Shown: one piece after another, positions 1 through 6,376 of the stretch
Position numbering within the stretch: the stretch's first letter is position 1
How the letters are laid out: the number at the start of each line of letters is the position of its first letter
Source: Clostridia bacterium
Lineage (GTDB): Bacteria > Bacillota > Clostridia > Oscillospirales > Acutalibacteraceae
DNA: 9,434 nucleotides
Direction: 5' to 3'
Assembly (NCBI GenBank): GCA_017631705.1
Contig: JAGBSU010000157.1
Location: 1-9,434 of the forward strand
Translations under genes and position numbers: made by a program
The notes under the pieces: generated by a model
Database searches by the model: none
The model's input: the letters and a program-made list of their open reading frames with translations, nothing else
Told to the model about the DNA's origin: nothing

Positions 1-237
1 ATACCAATATATGCCCGCCCGCGGCGGTGTATACCGGCAATCCCACCATTCTCGATCATCACCTTCTGTTCCTGCCCAAAACATACCGTTCCACTGTGCC
101 GTTTCTTCCTCTCGGTGAACAAACCACGCCGCTGTGCAAGCCCATTCTCTCGGCAAGCAAATCCGAAACGTCACTTCATGTCCTTGTTCCACCGCACCAA
201 ACGGCGAACGATATCGTGTGTCACGCGAAATAAACAT
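1..237 (-). CDS. GH13 alpha-amylase-family glycosidase, N-terminal fragment
   Basis: This is the first 79 codons of a minus-strand gene that continues beyond base 1. It starts at an ATG (237-235) preceded by a purine-rich AAAGGGG about 11 nt upstream. The protein begins MFISRDTRYRSPFGAV and continues through EVTFRI and a tryptophan-rich stretch to a PRAGIYWY segment. The opening 'D-T-R-Y-R-S-P-F-G-A-V' followed by a beta-strand pattern is typical of the N-terminal CBM34-like beta-sandwich of neopullulanase, maltogenic amylase and amylopullulanase-type GH13 enzymes, which cut alpha-glucans. No signal peptide is visible, so an intracellular maltodextrin-degrading role is inferred. The catalytic barrel lies outside the window, so the exact activity cannot be assigned. 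The gene is divergent from the phosphatase gene, with about 110 bases between the starts. I see no clear promoter for it in that gap, only a weak TATAAG without a good -35. Confidence 0.75.
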   Translation of the reverse strand, partial: MFISRDTRYRSPFGAVEQGHEVTFRICLPREWACTAAWFVHREEETAQWNGMFWAGTEGDDREWWDCRYTPPRAGIYWY

Positions 238-285
238 TATAAACCGTACCCCTTTCCCTTTGCAAATGGATTTCTTATAAAATGG

Positions 286-314
286 TTGTACATTTTTCCT
301 TTTTTAGATATAAT
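286..314 (+). promoter_or_regulatory. Sigma-A promoter of the phosphatase-rimI-tsaD operon
   Basis: TTGTAC (286-291), a 17-nt spacer and a perfect TATAAT (309-314) lie 32 nt upstream of the GTG start. It is in the divergent gap shared with the GH13 gene, so a regulator bound here could affect both directions. No operator is evident. Confidence 0.85.
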
Positions 315-346
315 AGAACTATCAAAACACAAACGAGGTGTTTTTT

Positions 347-778
347 GTGAAATTATTATGTGTCTGTACCGGCAATATATGCCGCAGTCCTATGTTGGAA
401 GAATTGTTGCGCCACGAATTTGAAAAACGCGGTGTTACCGACGTATCCGTTTCCAGTGCCGGTGTCGGCACGTACGATGGCGCTCCTGCTTCCGAGCATG
501 CTGTAACAGTCATGAAGGAACTTGGCTTTGATATTTCGGGGCATCGTTCTCGTCAAGTAACTCCCGCCATTATCGCCGACACGGATGTTTTTATCGCACT
601 TTCTCCGGAACACGGTATTACTCTTGCATTCCAATACGGTGCCGATCCGGAAAAGATTTTAACCGTCGGTGCCGGTATCCCCGACCCTTACGGTAGAAAC
701 TTGGCAACCTATCGCTCTTGTGTGGAGTTGTTGGTTGAATCGTTACCGCAACTACTCGACGATGTGAACGCCTTATGA
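347..778 (+). CDS. Low-molecular-weight protein phosphatase (LMW-PTP/YwlE family)
   Basis: This is a 143-residue cytoplasmic phosphatase, the normal size for the family. The P-loop CTGNICR (residues 7-13) is the CX5R signature, with Cys7 the nucleophile and Arg13 the phosphate binder. Asp113 in IPDPYG is the expected general acid. The start is set at GTG 347 because GAGGTG (335-340) sits 6 nt upstream. An earlier in-frame GTG at 338 lies inside that Shine-Dalgarno and is unlikely. In Bacillus YwlE the fifth P-loop residue is Thr11, which confers phosphoarginine specificity. Here it is Ile11, as in tyrosine-specific LMW-PTPs, so a phosphotyrosine phosphatase is the better inference. It is first in an operon and its stop overlaps the rimI start (ATGA). 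The substrate is unknown. Confidence 0.93.
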   Translation: MKLLCVCTGNICRSPMLEELLRHEFEKRGVTDVSVSSAGVGTYDGAPASEHAVTVMKELGFDISGHRSRQVTPAIIADTDVFIALSPEHGITLAFQYGADPEKILTVGAGIPDPYGRNLATYRSCVELLVESLPQLLDDVNAL

Positions 779-1221
779 AAATAACTGTTGTTCCGATGAC
801 CGACGAACATATTCCGGCACTTGCTCGGCTAGAAGCGCTGTGCTTTGCCGACCCATGGAGTGAATCGGCTTTACATGAAGAACTCGACAACCCTTGTTCG
901 CACTTTTTAACCGCCCTTGTCGATAACAAGGTTGTTGGATATTTGGGTTGCCACCACATTGCCGACGAAGGGTTTATTGCCAACATTGCCGTCTCTCCTG
1001 CCATGCGGCGACAAGGTGTTGCCCGTGCGTTGGTATCTTCCGCCATCGAAAACGGCTCTTCGTTATCACGTTTAACGTTAGAGGTGCGGCAATCCAACGC
1101 TGCTGCCATTGCTTTGTATCAATCTTTTGGGTTTGTAGGCGAGGGCGCTCGCCCCCGTTTTTACAGCCATCCCACAGAGGATGCCCTTATATACAGTTAT
1201 TATTATCCCAAATCGGAGTGA
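775..1221 (+). CDS. rimI: Ribosomal protein S18-alanine N-acetyltransferase RimI
   Basis: This is a 148-residue single-domain GNAT enzyme. RimI transfers acetyl from acetyl-CoA to the N-terminal alanine of ribosomal protein S18. The acetyl-CoA pyrophosphate-binding motif RRQGVA is at residues 78-83. The second half carries LTLEVRQSN and ALYQSFGF, placing Glu103 and Tyr115 at the positions known as catalytic base and acid in enterobacterial RimI. The N-terminal CFADPWSE is also typical of the family. The ATG overlaps the phosphatase stop by 4 bases and has no strong Shine-Dalgarno of its own, so translation is probably coupled. Its pairing with tsaD is widely conserved in bacteria, although the usual tsaE-tsaB partners are absent upstream. 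A different protein N-terminal acetylation target cannot be excluded. Confidence 0.93.
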   Translation: MKITVVPMTDEHIPALARLEALCFADPWSESALHEELDNPCSHFLTALVDNKVVGYLGCHHIADEGFIANIAVSPAMRRQGVARALVSSAIENGSSLSRLTLEVRQSNAAAIALYQSFGFVGEGARPRFYSHPTEDALIYSYYYPKSE

Positions 1222-1230
1222 TAAAAACCC

Positions 1231-2241
1231 ATGAACATTTTAGCCTTTGAGTCCTCTTGTGACGAAACCGCTGTTGCCGTTGTTAAAGACGGTCGAACAC
1301 TGCTTTCCAGCGTTATTGCCTCACAAGTGGAAGAACATAAATTATACGGCGGTGTTGTTCCGGAAATTGCCAGTCGCCGCCACACCGAAGCCATCAGCAA
1401 CCTCACTGGGGCCGCGTTAGACGAAGCGAAGATGACGCTTTCGGGGATTGATGCTATTGCCGTCACCTATGCACCGGGTCTTATCGGTGCATTGTTGGTC
1501 GTTGTAAACTTTGCTAAGAATTTAGCGTATGCTACCGGTTTACCGTTAATTCCCGTACATCACTTGCGCTCACACATCGCCGCTAACTACTTGGCTCACC
1601 CGGATTTGAAACCGCCGTTTTTGTGTTTGGTTGTTTCCGGTGGTCATAGCCATATCGTCCGTGTAGAAGACTATACCCGCTTTACGGTTTACGGTCGTAC
1701 CCGTGACGATGCCGCCGGCGAATGCTTTGACAAAGCCGCACGCGCGATGGGGCTACCCTACCCCGGCGGCATTCATTTGGATAAGTTGGCACAAACCGGC
1801 AACCCGCAAGCTTTTAGGTTACCTCGCCCCCGCGTAGAAGGCTGTCCACACGATTTTAGTTTCTCCGGTTTAAAAACAGCGGTTATCAATTTACTGCATA
1901 CTGCTGAACAACGCGGCGAGATTGTTAATCACGCCGACCTTGCCGCTTCCTTTCAACACACTGTTTGCGATATTTTGTCGTCGCACGTGTTGGCCGTCGC
2001 TAAGGAAACCGGCGACAAGACCATCGTTCTTGCCGGCGGCGTTTCTGCCAATTCCGGTTTGCGCGCTCGTATGGAAGACCTCTGCAAGCAAAACGGCTTG
2101 CAATTATATTCTCCCCCGCTTTCTCTTTGCGGTGACAATGCCGCCATGGTCGGTGCACAAGGGTATTACGAATACTTGGCGGACAATCTTGCCGACACTT
2201 CGCTTAACGCTTATGCCACCATGCCGATTGAAAACGCTTGA
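1231..2241 (+). CDS. tsaD: tRNA N6-adenosine threonylcarbamoyltransferase TsaD
   Basis: This 336-residue protein is of the Kae1/TsaD (ASKHA-fold) family. It transfers the threonylcarbamoyl group from TC-AMP to A37 of ANN-decoding tRNAs (t6A), working with TsaB and TsaE. The metal ligands are visible: His111 and His115 in HHLRSH, and Asp302 in CGDNAAM. Other hallmarks are the start MNILAFESSCDETA, VVSGGHSH (134-141), TRDDAAGE (157-164), FSFSGLKTA (209-217) and LAGGVSANSGLR (267-278). The Shine-Dalgarno GGAGTGA overlaps the rimI stop, and 9 nt separate the two genes. Several usually conserved spots differ: HHLRSH where family members generally have a Gly before the second His, and PGGI where PGGP is common. 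The metal ligands are intact, so I expect activity. It is the last gene of the operon, followed by a terminator. Confidence 0.96.
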   Translation: MNILAFESSCDETAVAVVKDGRTLLSSVIASQVEEHKLYGGVVPEIASRRHTEAISNLTGAALDEAKMTLSGIDAIAVTYAPGLIGALLVVVNFAKNLAYATGLPLIPVHHLRSHIAANYLAHPDLKPPFLCLVVSGGHSHIVRVEDYTRFTVYGRTRDDAAGECFDKAARAMGLPYPGGIHLDKLAQTGNPQAFRLPRPRVEGCPHDFSFSGLKTAVINLLHTAEQRGEIVNHADLAASFQHTVCDILSSHVLAVAKETGDKTIVLAGGVSANSGLRARMEDLCKQNGLQLYSPPLSLCGDNAAMVGAQGYYEYLADNLADTSLNAYATMPIENA

Positions 2242-2248
2242 TTTTTAA

Positions 2249-2302
2249 AAGAAGACCGCTTTGGGCTCCCCCACATAGGGATTCCTTGGTGTTCTTTTTT
2301 TT
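2249..2302 (+). terminator. Intrinsic terminator after tsaD
   Basis: An outer stem AAGAAGACC / GGTGTTCTT pairs at 8 of 9 positions. An inner TCCC/GGGA stem lies inside it, separated by internal loops, and eight T follow (2295-2302). The stem is less regular than the other terminators in this window, but position and T-run fit the end of the tsaD operon. The rest of the 188-base gap (2242-2429) is AT-rich and holds the pckA promoter and leader. Confidence 0.7.
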
Positions 2303-2343
2303 GTTAAAAATTTTATCTTTTCCAAAAAATTCACAATTCGTTA

Positions 2344-2372
2344 TTGAATTTGCAATCATCATTGGGTATAAT
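2344..2372 (+). promoter_or_regulatory. Sigma-A promoter of pckA
   Basis: TTGAAT (2344-2349), a 17-nt spacer and a perfect TATAAT (2367-2372) predict a start near 2379 and a leader of about 50 nt. The leader contains a short inverted repeat, GGAAAT (2383-2388) / ATTTCC (2398-2403), just after the start point. It could be a weak hairpin or an operator half-site pair. The Shine-Dalgarno AAGGAGAG is at 2412-2419. Confidence 0.85.
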
Positions 2373-2429
2373 GTTAATTAGTGGAAATTTGGTTTTTATT
2401 TCCTAGCTTGAAAGGAGAGTATCAATACT

Positions 2430-4205
2430 ATGAAAAACGCTTTGACAACCAACCCTTCCGTCCTGAAATGGATTGAAGAAAAAGTTGCCTTAACTCAACC
2501 GGACAATATTCTGTGGATTGACGGTTCGGAAGAACAATTAGAAGCTTTGCGCGCTGAGGGTTGCAGCACCGGCGAATTGCAAAAACTTAACGAAGAAAAA
2601 TTGCCCGGCTGCTATTTGCATCTTTCTGCACTCAACGACGTTGCTCGTGTAGAAGGCCGTACCTTTATCTGCTCGGAAAAAGAAGAAGATGCCGGCCCCA
2701 CCAACCACTGGATGGCTCCTGATAAAGCTTATGCTTTGTTGGAAAACATTGCCCGTGGTGCTTATAAAGGCCGCACTATGTATATCATTCCTTATTCCAT
2801 GGGTCCTGTCGGTTCTCCGTTTGCCAAATACGGCATTGAACTTACCGACTCTATCTACGTGGTTCTCAGCATGGCTATCATGACCCGTATGGGCAAAGAA
2901 GTATATGCCGCTTTGGGCGATAGCAACGACTGGGTTCGCGGTTTACACTGCAAATGCGACATCGACGAAGAAAAACGTTACATTTGCCACTTCCCGCAAG
3001 ATAATACCATTATCTCGGTTAACTCCGGTTACGGCGGAAACGTGTTGCTCGGCAAAAAATGCTTTGCTTTGCGTATCGCTTCCAACTTGGGTCGTCAAGA
3101 AGGCTGGCTGGCTGAGCACATGCTCATCCTCGGTCTTGAAAACACCGAAGGCAAAACCACCTATATTGCCGCTGCTTTCCCCTCTGCTTGCGGCAAAACC
3201 AACTTGGCTATGTTGATTCCGCCGGAAATCTACCGCGAAAAAGGCTACAAAGTTTGGTGTGTCGGCGATGATATTGCTTGGATGCGCATTGGTGCCGACG
3301 GTCGTTTGTGGGCTTGCAACCCCGAAAACGGTTTCTTCGGCGTTGCCCCCGGCACAAACATGAAGTCCAACCCCGACGCTTTGATTTCCACCCAAAAGAA
3401 CACCATCTTCACCAACGTTGTTCATAACTTGGACGATAACACGGTGTGGTGGGAAAGCATGGATAAGAATCCTCCTAAAAACGCCGAGAACTGGAAGGGC
3501 GAAAAATGGGATTGCACCGATGGCTCCAAGGGCGCTCATCCGAACTCCCGCTTCACCGCTCCGGCAAAGAACTGCCCTTGCGTTTCTTCGGAATTTGATT
3601 CTCCCGCCGGTGTTCCGATTTCCGCCATTGTGTTTGGCGGTCGTCGTGCTAAAACTGCTCCGCTGGTATATCAATCCCGCGACTGGAACCACGGTGTCTT
3701 TGTTGGCTCCATCATGGCGTCTGAAACTACCGCTGCCGCAACCGGCGCTGTCGGTGTTGTCCGCCGTGACCCCATGGCCATGTTGCCGTTCTGCGGTTAC
3801 CACATGGGCGACTACTTTGCTCACTGGATTGAAATGGGCAAAAAGCTCGGCGAAAACGCTCCTAAAATCTTCAACGTTAACTGGTTCCGCACCGACGACG
3901 AAGGTAACTTTGTATGGCCCGGCTTCGGTGACAACCTGCGTGTGTTGGAATGGATTGTTCGCCGCTGCGAAAACAATGCCGACGCAAAAGAAACCGCTAT
4001 CGGTTACGTTCCGTTTGCCGAGGACATCAATTTGGACGGCTTGAAGGATTTTGATATCGAAACCCTCAAAACCATTTTGGAAGTTGATAAAGATTTGTGG
4101 CGCGCCGAAATCGACGGCATCGCCGAGTTCTATGCCAAATTTGGCAACAAACTCCCCGCTACCTTGGAAGCAGAGTTTGCTACTCTCAAAAACAATCTGA
4201 AATAA
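2430..4205 (+). CDS. pckA: Phosphoenolpyruvate carboxykinase (GTP type)
   Basis: This 591-residue cytosolic enzyme interconverts oxaloacetate + GTP and PEP + CO2 + GDP. Depending on the organism it serves gluconeogenesis or, in anaerobes, CO2-fixing anaplerosis. The length and motifs are those of the GTP class (about 600 aa), not the roughly 530-aa ATP class. VARVEGRTF (71-79) is the substrate R-loop, with Arg73. LLGKKCFALR (206-215) and AEHMLILG (228-235) carry the Mn-ligand Lys and His. The P-loop FPSACGKTN (250-258) includes the class-specific reactive Cys254, and GDDIAWM (279-285) is the kinase-2 motif. FNVNWFR and VWPGFGDNLRVL (495-506) form the guanine-binding region that ATP-type enzymes lack. 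The gene has its own promoter and terminator, so it is probably transcribed alone. The very regular codon use suggests high expression. No truncation or frameshift is seen. Confidence 0.97.
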   Translation: MKNALTTNPSVLKWIEEKVALTQPDNILWIDGSEEQLEALRAEGCSTGELQKLNEEKLPGCYLHLSALNDVARVEGRTFICSEKEEDAGPTNHWMAPDKAYALLENIARGAYKGRTMYIIPYSMGPVGSPFAKYGIELTDSIYVVLSMAIMTRMGKEVYAALGDSNDWVRGLHCKCDIDEEKRYICHFPQDNTIISVNSGYGGNVLLGKKCFALRIASNLGRQEGWLAEHMLILGLENTEGKTTYIAAAFPSACGKTNLAMLIPPEIYREKGYKVWCVGDDIAWMRIGADGRLWACNPENGFFGVAPGTNMKSNPDALISTQKNTIFTNVVHNLDDNTVWWESMDKNPPKNAENWKGEKWDCTDGSKGAHPNSRFTAPAKNCPCVSSEFDSPAGVPISAIVFGGRRAKTAPLVYQSRDWNHGVFVGSIMASETTAAATGAVGVVRRDPMAMLPFCGYHMGDYFAHWIEMGKKLGENAPKIFNVNWFRTDDEGNFVWPGFGDNLRVLEWIVRRCENNADAKETAIGYVPFAEDINLDGLKDFDIETLKTILEVDKDLWRAEIDGIAEFYAKFGNKLPATLEAEFATLKNNLK

Positions 4206-4213
4206 AAACCTTT

Positions 4214-4242
4214 AACAGGCGCCCTTTTGGGCGCCTGTTTTT
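4214..4242 (+). terminator. Intrinsic terminator of pckA
   Basis: AACAGGCGCCC (4214-4224) and GGGCGCCTGTT (4229-4239) form a perfect 11-bp stem with a TTTT loop and a T-run to 4242. It begins 8 nt after the pckA stop. Confidence 0.95.
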
Positions 4243-4252
4243 GTATAAACGA

Positions 4253-4283
4253 AAAGCCGTCCGTTATAAAAACGGACGGCTTT
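4253..4283 (-). terminator. Intrinsic terminator of acpP (probably bidirectional)
   Basis: A perfect 13-bp stem, AAAGCCGTCCGTT (4253-4265) with AACGGACGGCTTT (4271-4283), has a 5-nt loop and lies 12 nt beyond the acpP stop. On the minus strand the T-run is short (TTTT then CGTTT). On the plus strand it is followed by GTTTTTG, so it probably also backs up the pckA terminator. Confidence 0.88.
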
Positions 4284-4295
4284 GTTTTTGAAATC

Positions 4296-4523
4296 TTATT
4301 GATGTTCTTCGATGTATGCCACTACTTCGGCAACGGTTTGAAGTTTTTCAATTTCCTCGTCGGAAATCTCCACATCAAATTCGTCTTCCAACGACATCAA
4401 CATATCCACAACGTCTAACGAATCGGCACCCAAATCCTCCATGATGTTCGTCTCGGGGGTAATGGTGTCTTCTTCGACATCAAATTGCGTACTCAGAATT
4501 GCTTTTACTTTTTCAAGAACCAT
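4296..4523 (-). CDS. acpP: Acyl carrier protein
   Basis: This 75-residue, strongly acidic four-helix protein carries acyl chains on a 4'-phosphopantetheine arm in type II fatty acid synthesis. The attachment site is Ser35 in the canonical GADSLDVVDM (residues 32-41). The helix II acidic surface, ISDEEIEKLQTV, and the C-terminal VVAYIEEHQ are also typical. The ATG at 4523 has a purine-rich AAGGATGAGAG upstream. The gene has its own consensus promoter and terminator. It stands apart from other fab genes here, since its upstream neighbour is the rRNA-processing gene mrnC, as in some other Clostridia-type chromosomes. A dedicated ACP of another pathway is possible but unlikely given how canonical the sequence is. 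Confidence 0.96.
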   Translation of the reverse strand: MVLEKVKAILSTQFDVEEDTITPETNIMEDLGADSLDVVDMLMSLEDEFDVEISDEEIEKLQTVAEVVAYIEEHQ

Positions 4524-4568
4524 TTGCTCTCATCCTTCCAAAAAACTTATAGCTGGTGTTAACAGCCT

Positions 4569-4589
4569 ATATGAAAATAGTATTCATAT
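4569..4589. promoter_or_regulatory. Candidate operator over the acpP -10 box
   Basis: ATATGAA (4569-4575) and TTCATAT (4583-4589) form a perfect 7-bp inverted repeat around a 7-base centre. That centre holds most of the -10 hexamer. The geometry, 21 bases with two-fold symmetry over the polymerase site, fits a dimeric repressor. I do not recognise the motif as the FapR or FabT consensus, so the regulator is unknown. In AT-rich DNA a chance repeat is possible. Confidence 0.4.
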
Positions 4590-4605
4590 TTAAGGCATTT
4601 GTCAA
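4577..4605 (-). promoter_or_regulatory. Sigma-A promoter of acpP
   Basis: On the minus strand, a perfect TTGACA (4605-4600), a 17-nt spacer and TACTAT (4582-4577) lie about 54 bases upstream of the ATG. The -10 box sits inside a perfect inverted repeat (4569-4589), listed separately. Confidence 0.88.
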
Positions 4606-4645
4606 TCACCTTTTGAAAAAATTTTTAACTTTTTACGGTTTTTTC

Positions 4646-5032
4646 TCAAATTTCGTTGCTTTCGAGTATTAGTTCAAACAATTCTTGTAACCGCTCGGTC
4701 TGTCCGGAAAGATACAAAAATCCAAACAACGCCTCAAAACCGGTAGCCTTGTGGTAATCGCCGCCGGTGCGCGACGTGTGCGCGTTTCGCCCGCGACGAT
4801 ATACCAAAGCCTCTTGCTCGGTCAGTTGCGAAAAAATCTTATCCAGCGCCGCCGCCTGCGCTTCGGCACGCACTTGTTTTACCGCTAATTGATGCAATTC
4901 TTTGTTTGGACGATTTGCCAAACAGACCAACCGTTCCCGCACCATAATCTCATAAACGCCGTCACCGACAAATGCCAAATTCAGTGGGCTGACCGTATGA
5001 AGGTCCACATCCATTGGGAATAATCTATTCAT
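4646..5032 (-). CDS. mrnC: Mini-ribonuclease III (MrnC)
   Basis: This 128-residue RNase III catalytic domain has no dsRNA-binding domain, which defines Mini-III. In Bacillus, Mini-III matures the ends of 23S rRNA, a step assisted by ribosomal protein L3. The signature LAFVGDGVYEIMVRERL (19-35) carries catalytic Asp24. TGFEALFGFLYLSG (97-110) carries the second metal-binding acid, Glu100. YRRGRNAHTSR (78-88) is the conserved basic segment. It starts at ATG 5032, with GGAG inside the end of obg at good spacing and only 6 nt between the genes, so it is co-transcribed with obg. A later Met7 is a less likely start. The neighbours (L21, L27, Prp, Obg) also serve the 50S subunit. No obvious terminator follows, so some transcription may continue into acpP. 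Confidence 0.94.
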   Translation of the reverse strand: MNRLFPMDVDLHTVSPLNLAFVGDGVYEIMVRERLVCLANRPNKELHQLAVKQVRAEAQAAALDKIFSQLTEQEALVYRRGRNAHTSRTGGDYHKATGFEALFGFLYLSGQTERLQELFELILESNEI

Positions 5033-5038
5033 TGTACG

Positions 5039-6310
5039 TTACTCCACAAAATCAAATTCAAAATCATAAATACTGACAGTGTCACCCTCGCACACGCCAG
5101 CTTCTTCCAATTGCCGAATTACACCGGAAGATTGCAATACCTTTTCAAAATATTGTAACCCGTCGGGTTCACGAATGTTAACCGTTTGCAACAACCGCAA
5201 CAACCATTCGCCTTCCACGAAAAACACACCATCGTGCTTTTCAATGCGAACCGCACGGTCTTTAAGCGCGTTGAGATCCGGCAACGGTGCCGCCTCGGCT
5301 TCGAATTCACGAATCGGCGGTAACTCTGCCAATTGTGCGGCACAATACTGTACCAACTCCTGCGTTCCGTGAGCAATTGCTGCCATTAACGGGAAATATT
5401 TAAAACCCCGTTCCGTTATCGCTTTTTCAAAAGCTTCCAGCTGCTCGTCGGTTGCCAAGTCACACTTGTTACCGGCAACCACCATCGGCCGTGTGGCCAA
5501 TTCCGGATTAAACTGTTGAAGTTCACGGTTGATGGTATCAAAATCTTCCAGCGGGTCGCGCCCTTCACTGCCGGCAACATCCACTACATGAATGAGCAAC
5601 CGACAACGCTCTACGTGGCGCAAAAACTCATGCCCTAAACCGACACCTTCGCTGGCACCCTCAATGACACCGGGAATATCCGCCATCACAAACGATGCAC
5701 CCTCATCCACGCGCACCACACCAAGTACCGGTGTAATGGTGGTGAAATGATAGTTGGCAATTTCAGGCTTTGCTTCGCTGATAACCGAAATTAAGGTGGA
5801 TTTCCCTACGTTCGGGAACCCAAGCAAGCCAACGTCCGCCAACAGTTTTAACTCTAAGCGAACGTCAAATTCCTCGCCGGGAGTTCCCGGTTTGGCAAAA
5901 CGCGGCACTTGCCGTGTCGGCGTGGCAAAATGGGAATTTCCCCAACCGCCTCTGCCGCCTTTGGCAGCAATAAACGGCTCATCGCTCGACATATCTGCCA
6001 TCAACCTGCCGGTTTCGTTGTCGTATATCAGCGTTCCGCGAGGAACCGGAATAATCAAATCCTCGCCCGAACGACCAAAGCAGCGCTTTGCACCGCCATT
6101 GCCGCCGGCCGGAGCATTGAATTTTCGTTTATAGCGAAAATCCGACAACGTATTGCTGCCATCTTGTGCAACAAAAACGATATTGCCGCCTCTGCCGCCG
6201 TCGCCACCATCCGGGCCGCCGGCTGCCACATATTTTTCACGATGAAACGACACGGCACCGTTGCCGCCGCTTCCCGCTTTAATGTGTATCGTAGCCTTAT
6301 CAATAAACAT
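5039..6310 (-). CDS. obg: Obg-family GTPase, 50S assembly factor
   Basis: This 423-residue P-loop GTPase binds the 50S subunit and is usually essential for large-subunit maturation. It has three domains: the glycine-rich Obg fold (1 to about 158, with repeated GG motifs such as GGPDGGDGGRGG at 31-42), the G domain (about 159-330), and a C-terminal OCT domain (about 345-423). The OCT domain marks the Gram-positive and related branch. The motifs are G1 GFPNVGKST (164-172), switch I TTITP (190-194), G3 DIPGVIEGA (211-219) and G4 NKCD (281-284). G5 reads MAA (309-311) where SAA is usual. Start ATG 6310 has AAAGGA 8 nt upstream. mrnC follows after 6 nt. Only 27 bases separate the start from the upstream terminator, so there is little room for a separate promoter. 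Confidence 0.97.
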   Translation of the reverse strand: MFIDKATIHIKAGSGGNGAVSFHREKYVAAGGPDGGDGGRGGNIVFVAQDGSNTLSDFRYKRKFNAPAGGNGGAKRCFGRSGEDLIIPVPRGTLIYDNETGRLMADMSSDEPFIAAKGGRGGWGNSHFATPTRQVPRFAKPGTPGEEFDVRLELKLLADVGLLGFPNVGKSTLISVISEAKPEIANYHFTTITPVLGVVRVDEGASFVMADIPGVIEGASEGVGLGHEFLRHVERCRLLIHVVDVAGSEGRDPLEDFDTINRELQQFNPELATRPMVVAGNKCDLATDEQLEAFEKAITERGFKYFPLMAAIAHGTQELVQYCAAQLAELPPIREFEAEAAPLPDLNALKDRAVRIEKHDGVFFVEGEWLLRLLQTVNIREPDGLQYFEKVLQSSGVIRQLEEAGVCEGDTVSIYDFEFDFVE

Positions 6311-6337
6311 AGCCGTTATCCTTTACTGTTCGTTACG

Positions 6338-6371
6338 AAAAAAGCCTTGCCGCGAACACGGCAAGGCTTTT
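6338..6371 (-). terminator. Intrinsic terminator after rpmA
   Basis: AAAAGCCTTGCCG (6340-6352) pairs perfectly with CGGCAAGGCTTTT (6359-6371) around a 6-nt loop. Reading the minus strand, the stem is followed directly by T's down to 6338. It begins 5 nt after the rpmA stop and ends 27 nt before the obg start. Confidence 0.93.
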
Positions 6372-6376
6372 GCTCT

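Noticed and set aside
27..233. A 68-codon plus-strand frame at the left edge
   Set aside because: The opposite strand encodes a recognisable GH13 N-terminus. The plus frame has no Shine-Dalgarno and no family resemblance.
2249..2302. Possible small RNA or T-box leader before pckA
   Set aside because: No T-box core sequence or tRNA-like fold is seen, and the pckA promoter lies downstream of it. A terminator for tsaD explains it.
2943..3824. A 293-codon open frame on the minus strand opposite pckA
   Set aside because: It lies wholly inside a well-conserved plus-strand gene, has no ribosome site and shows no family-like motifs. It reflects the codon bias of pckA.
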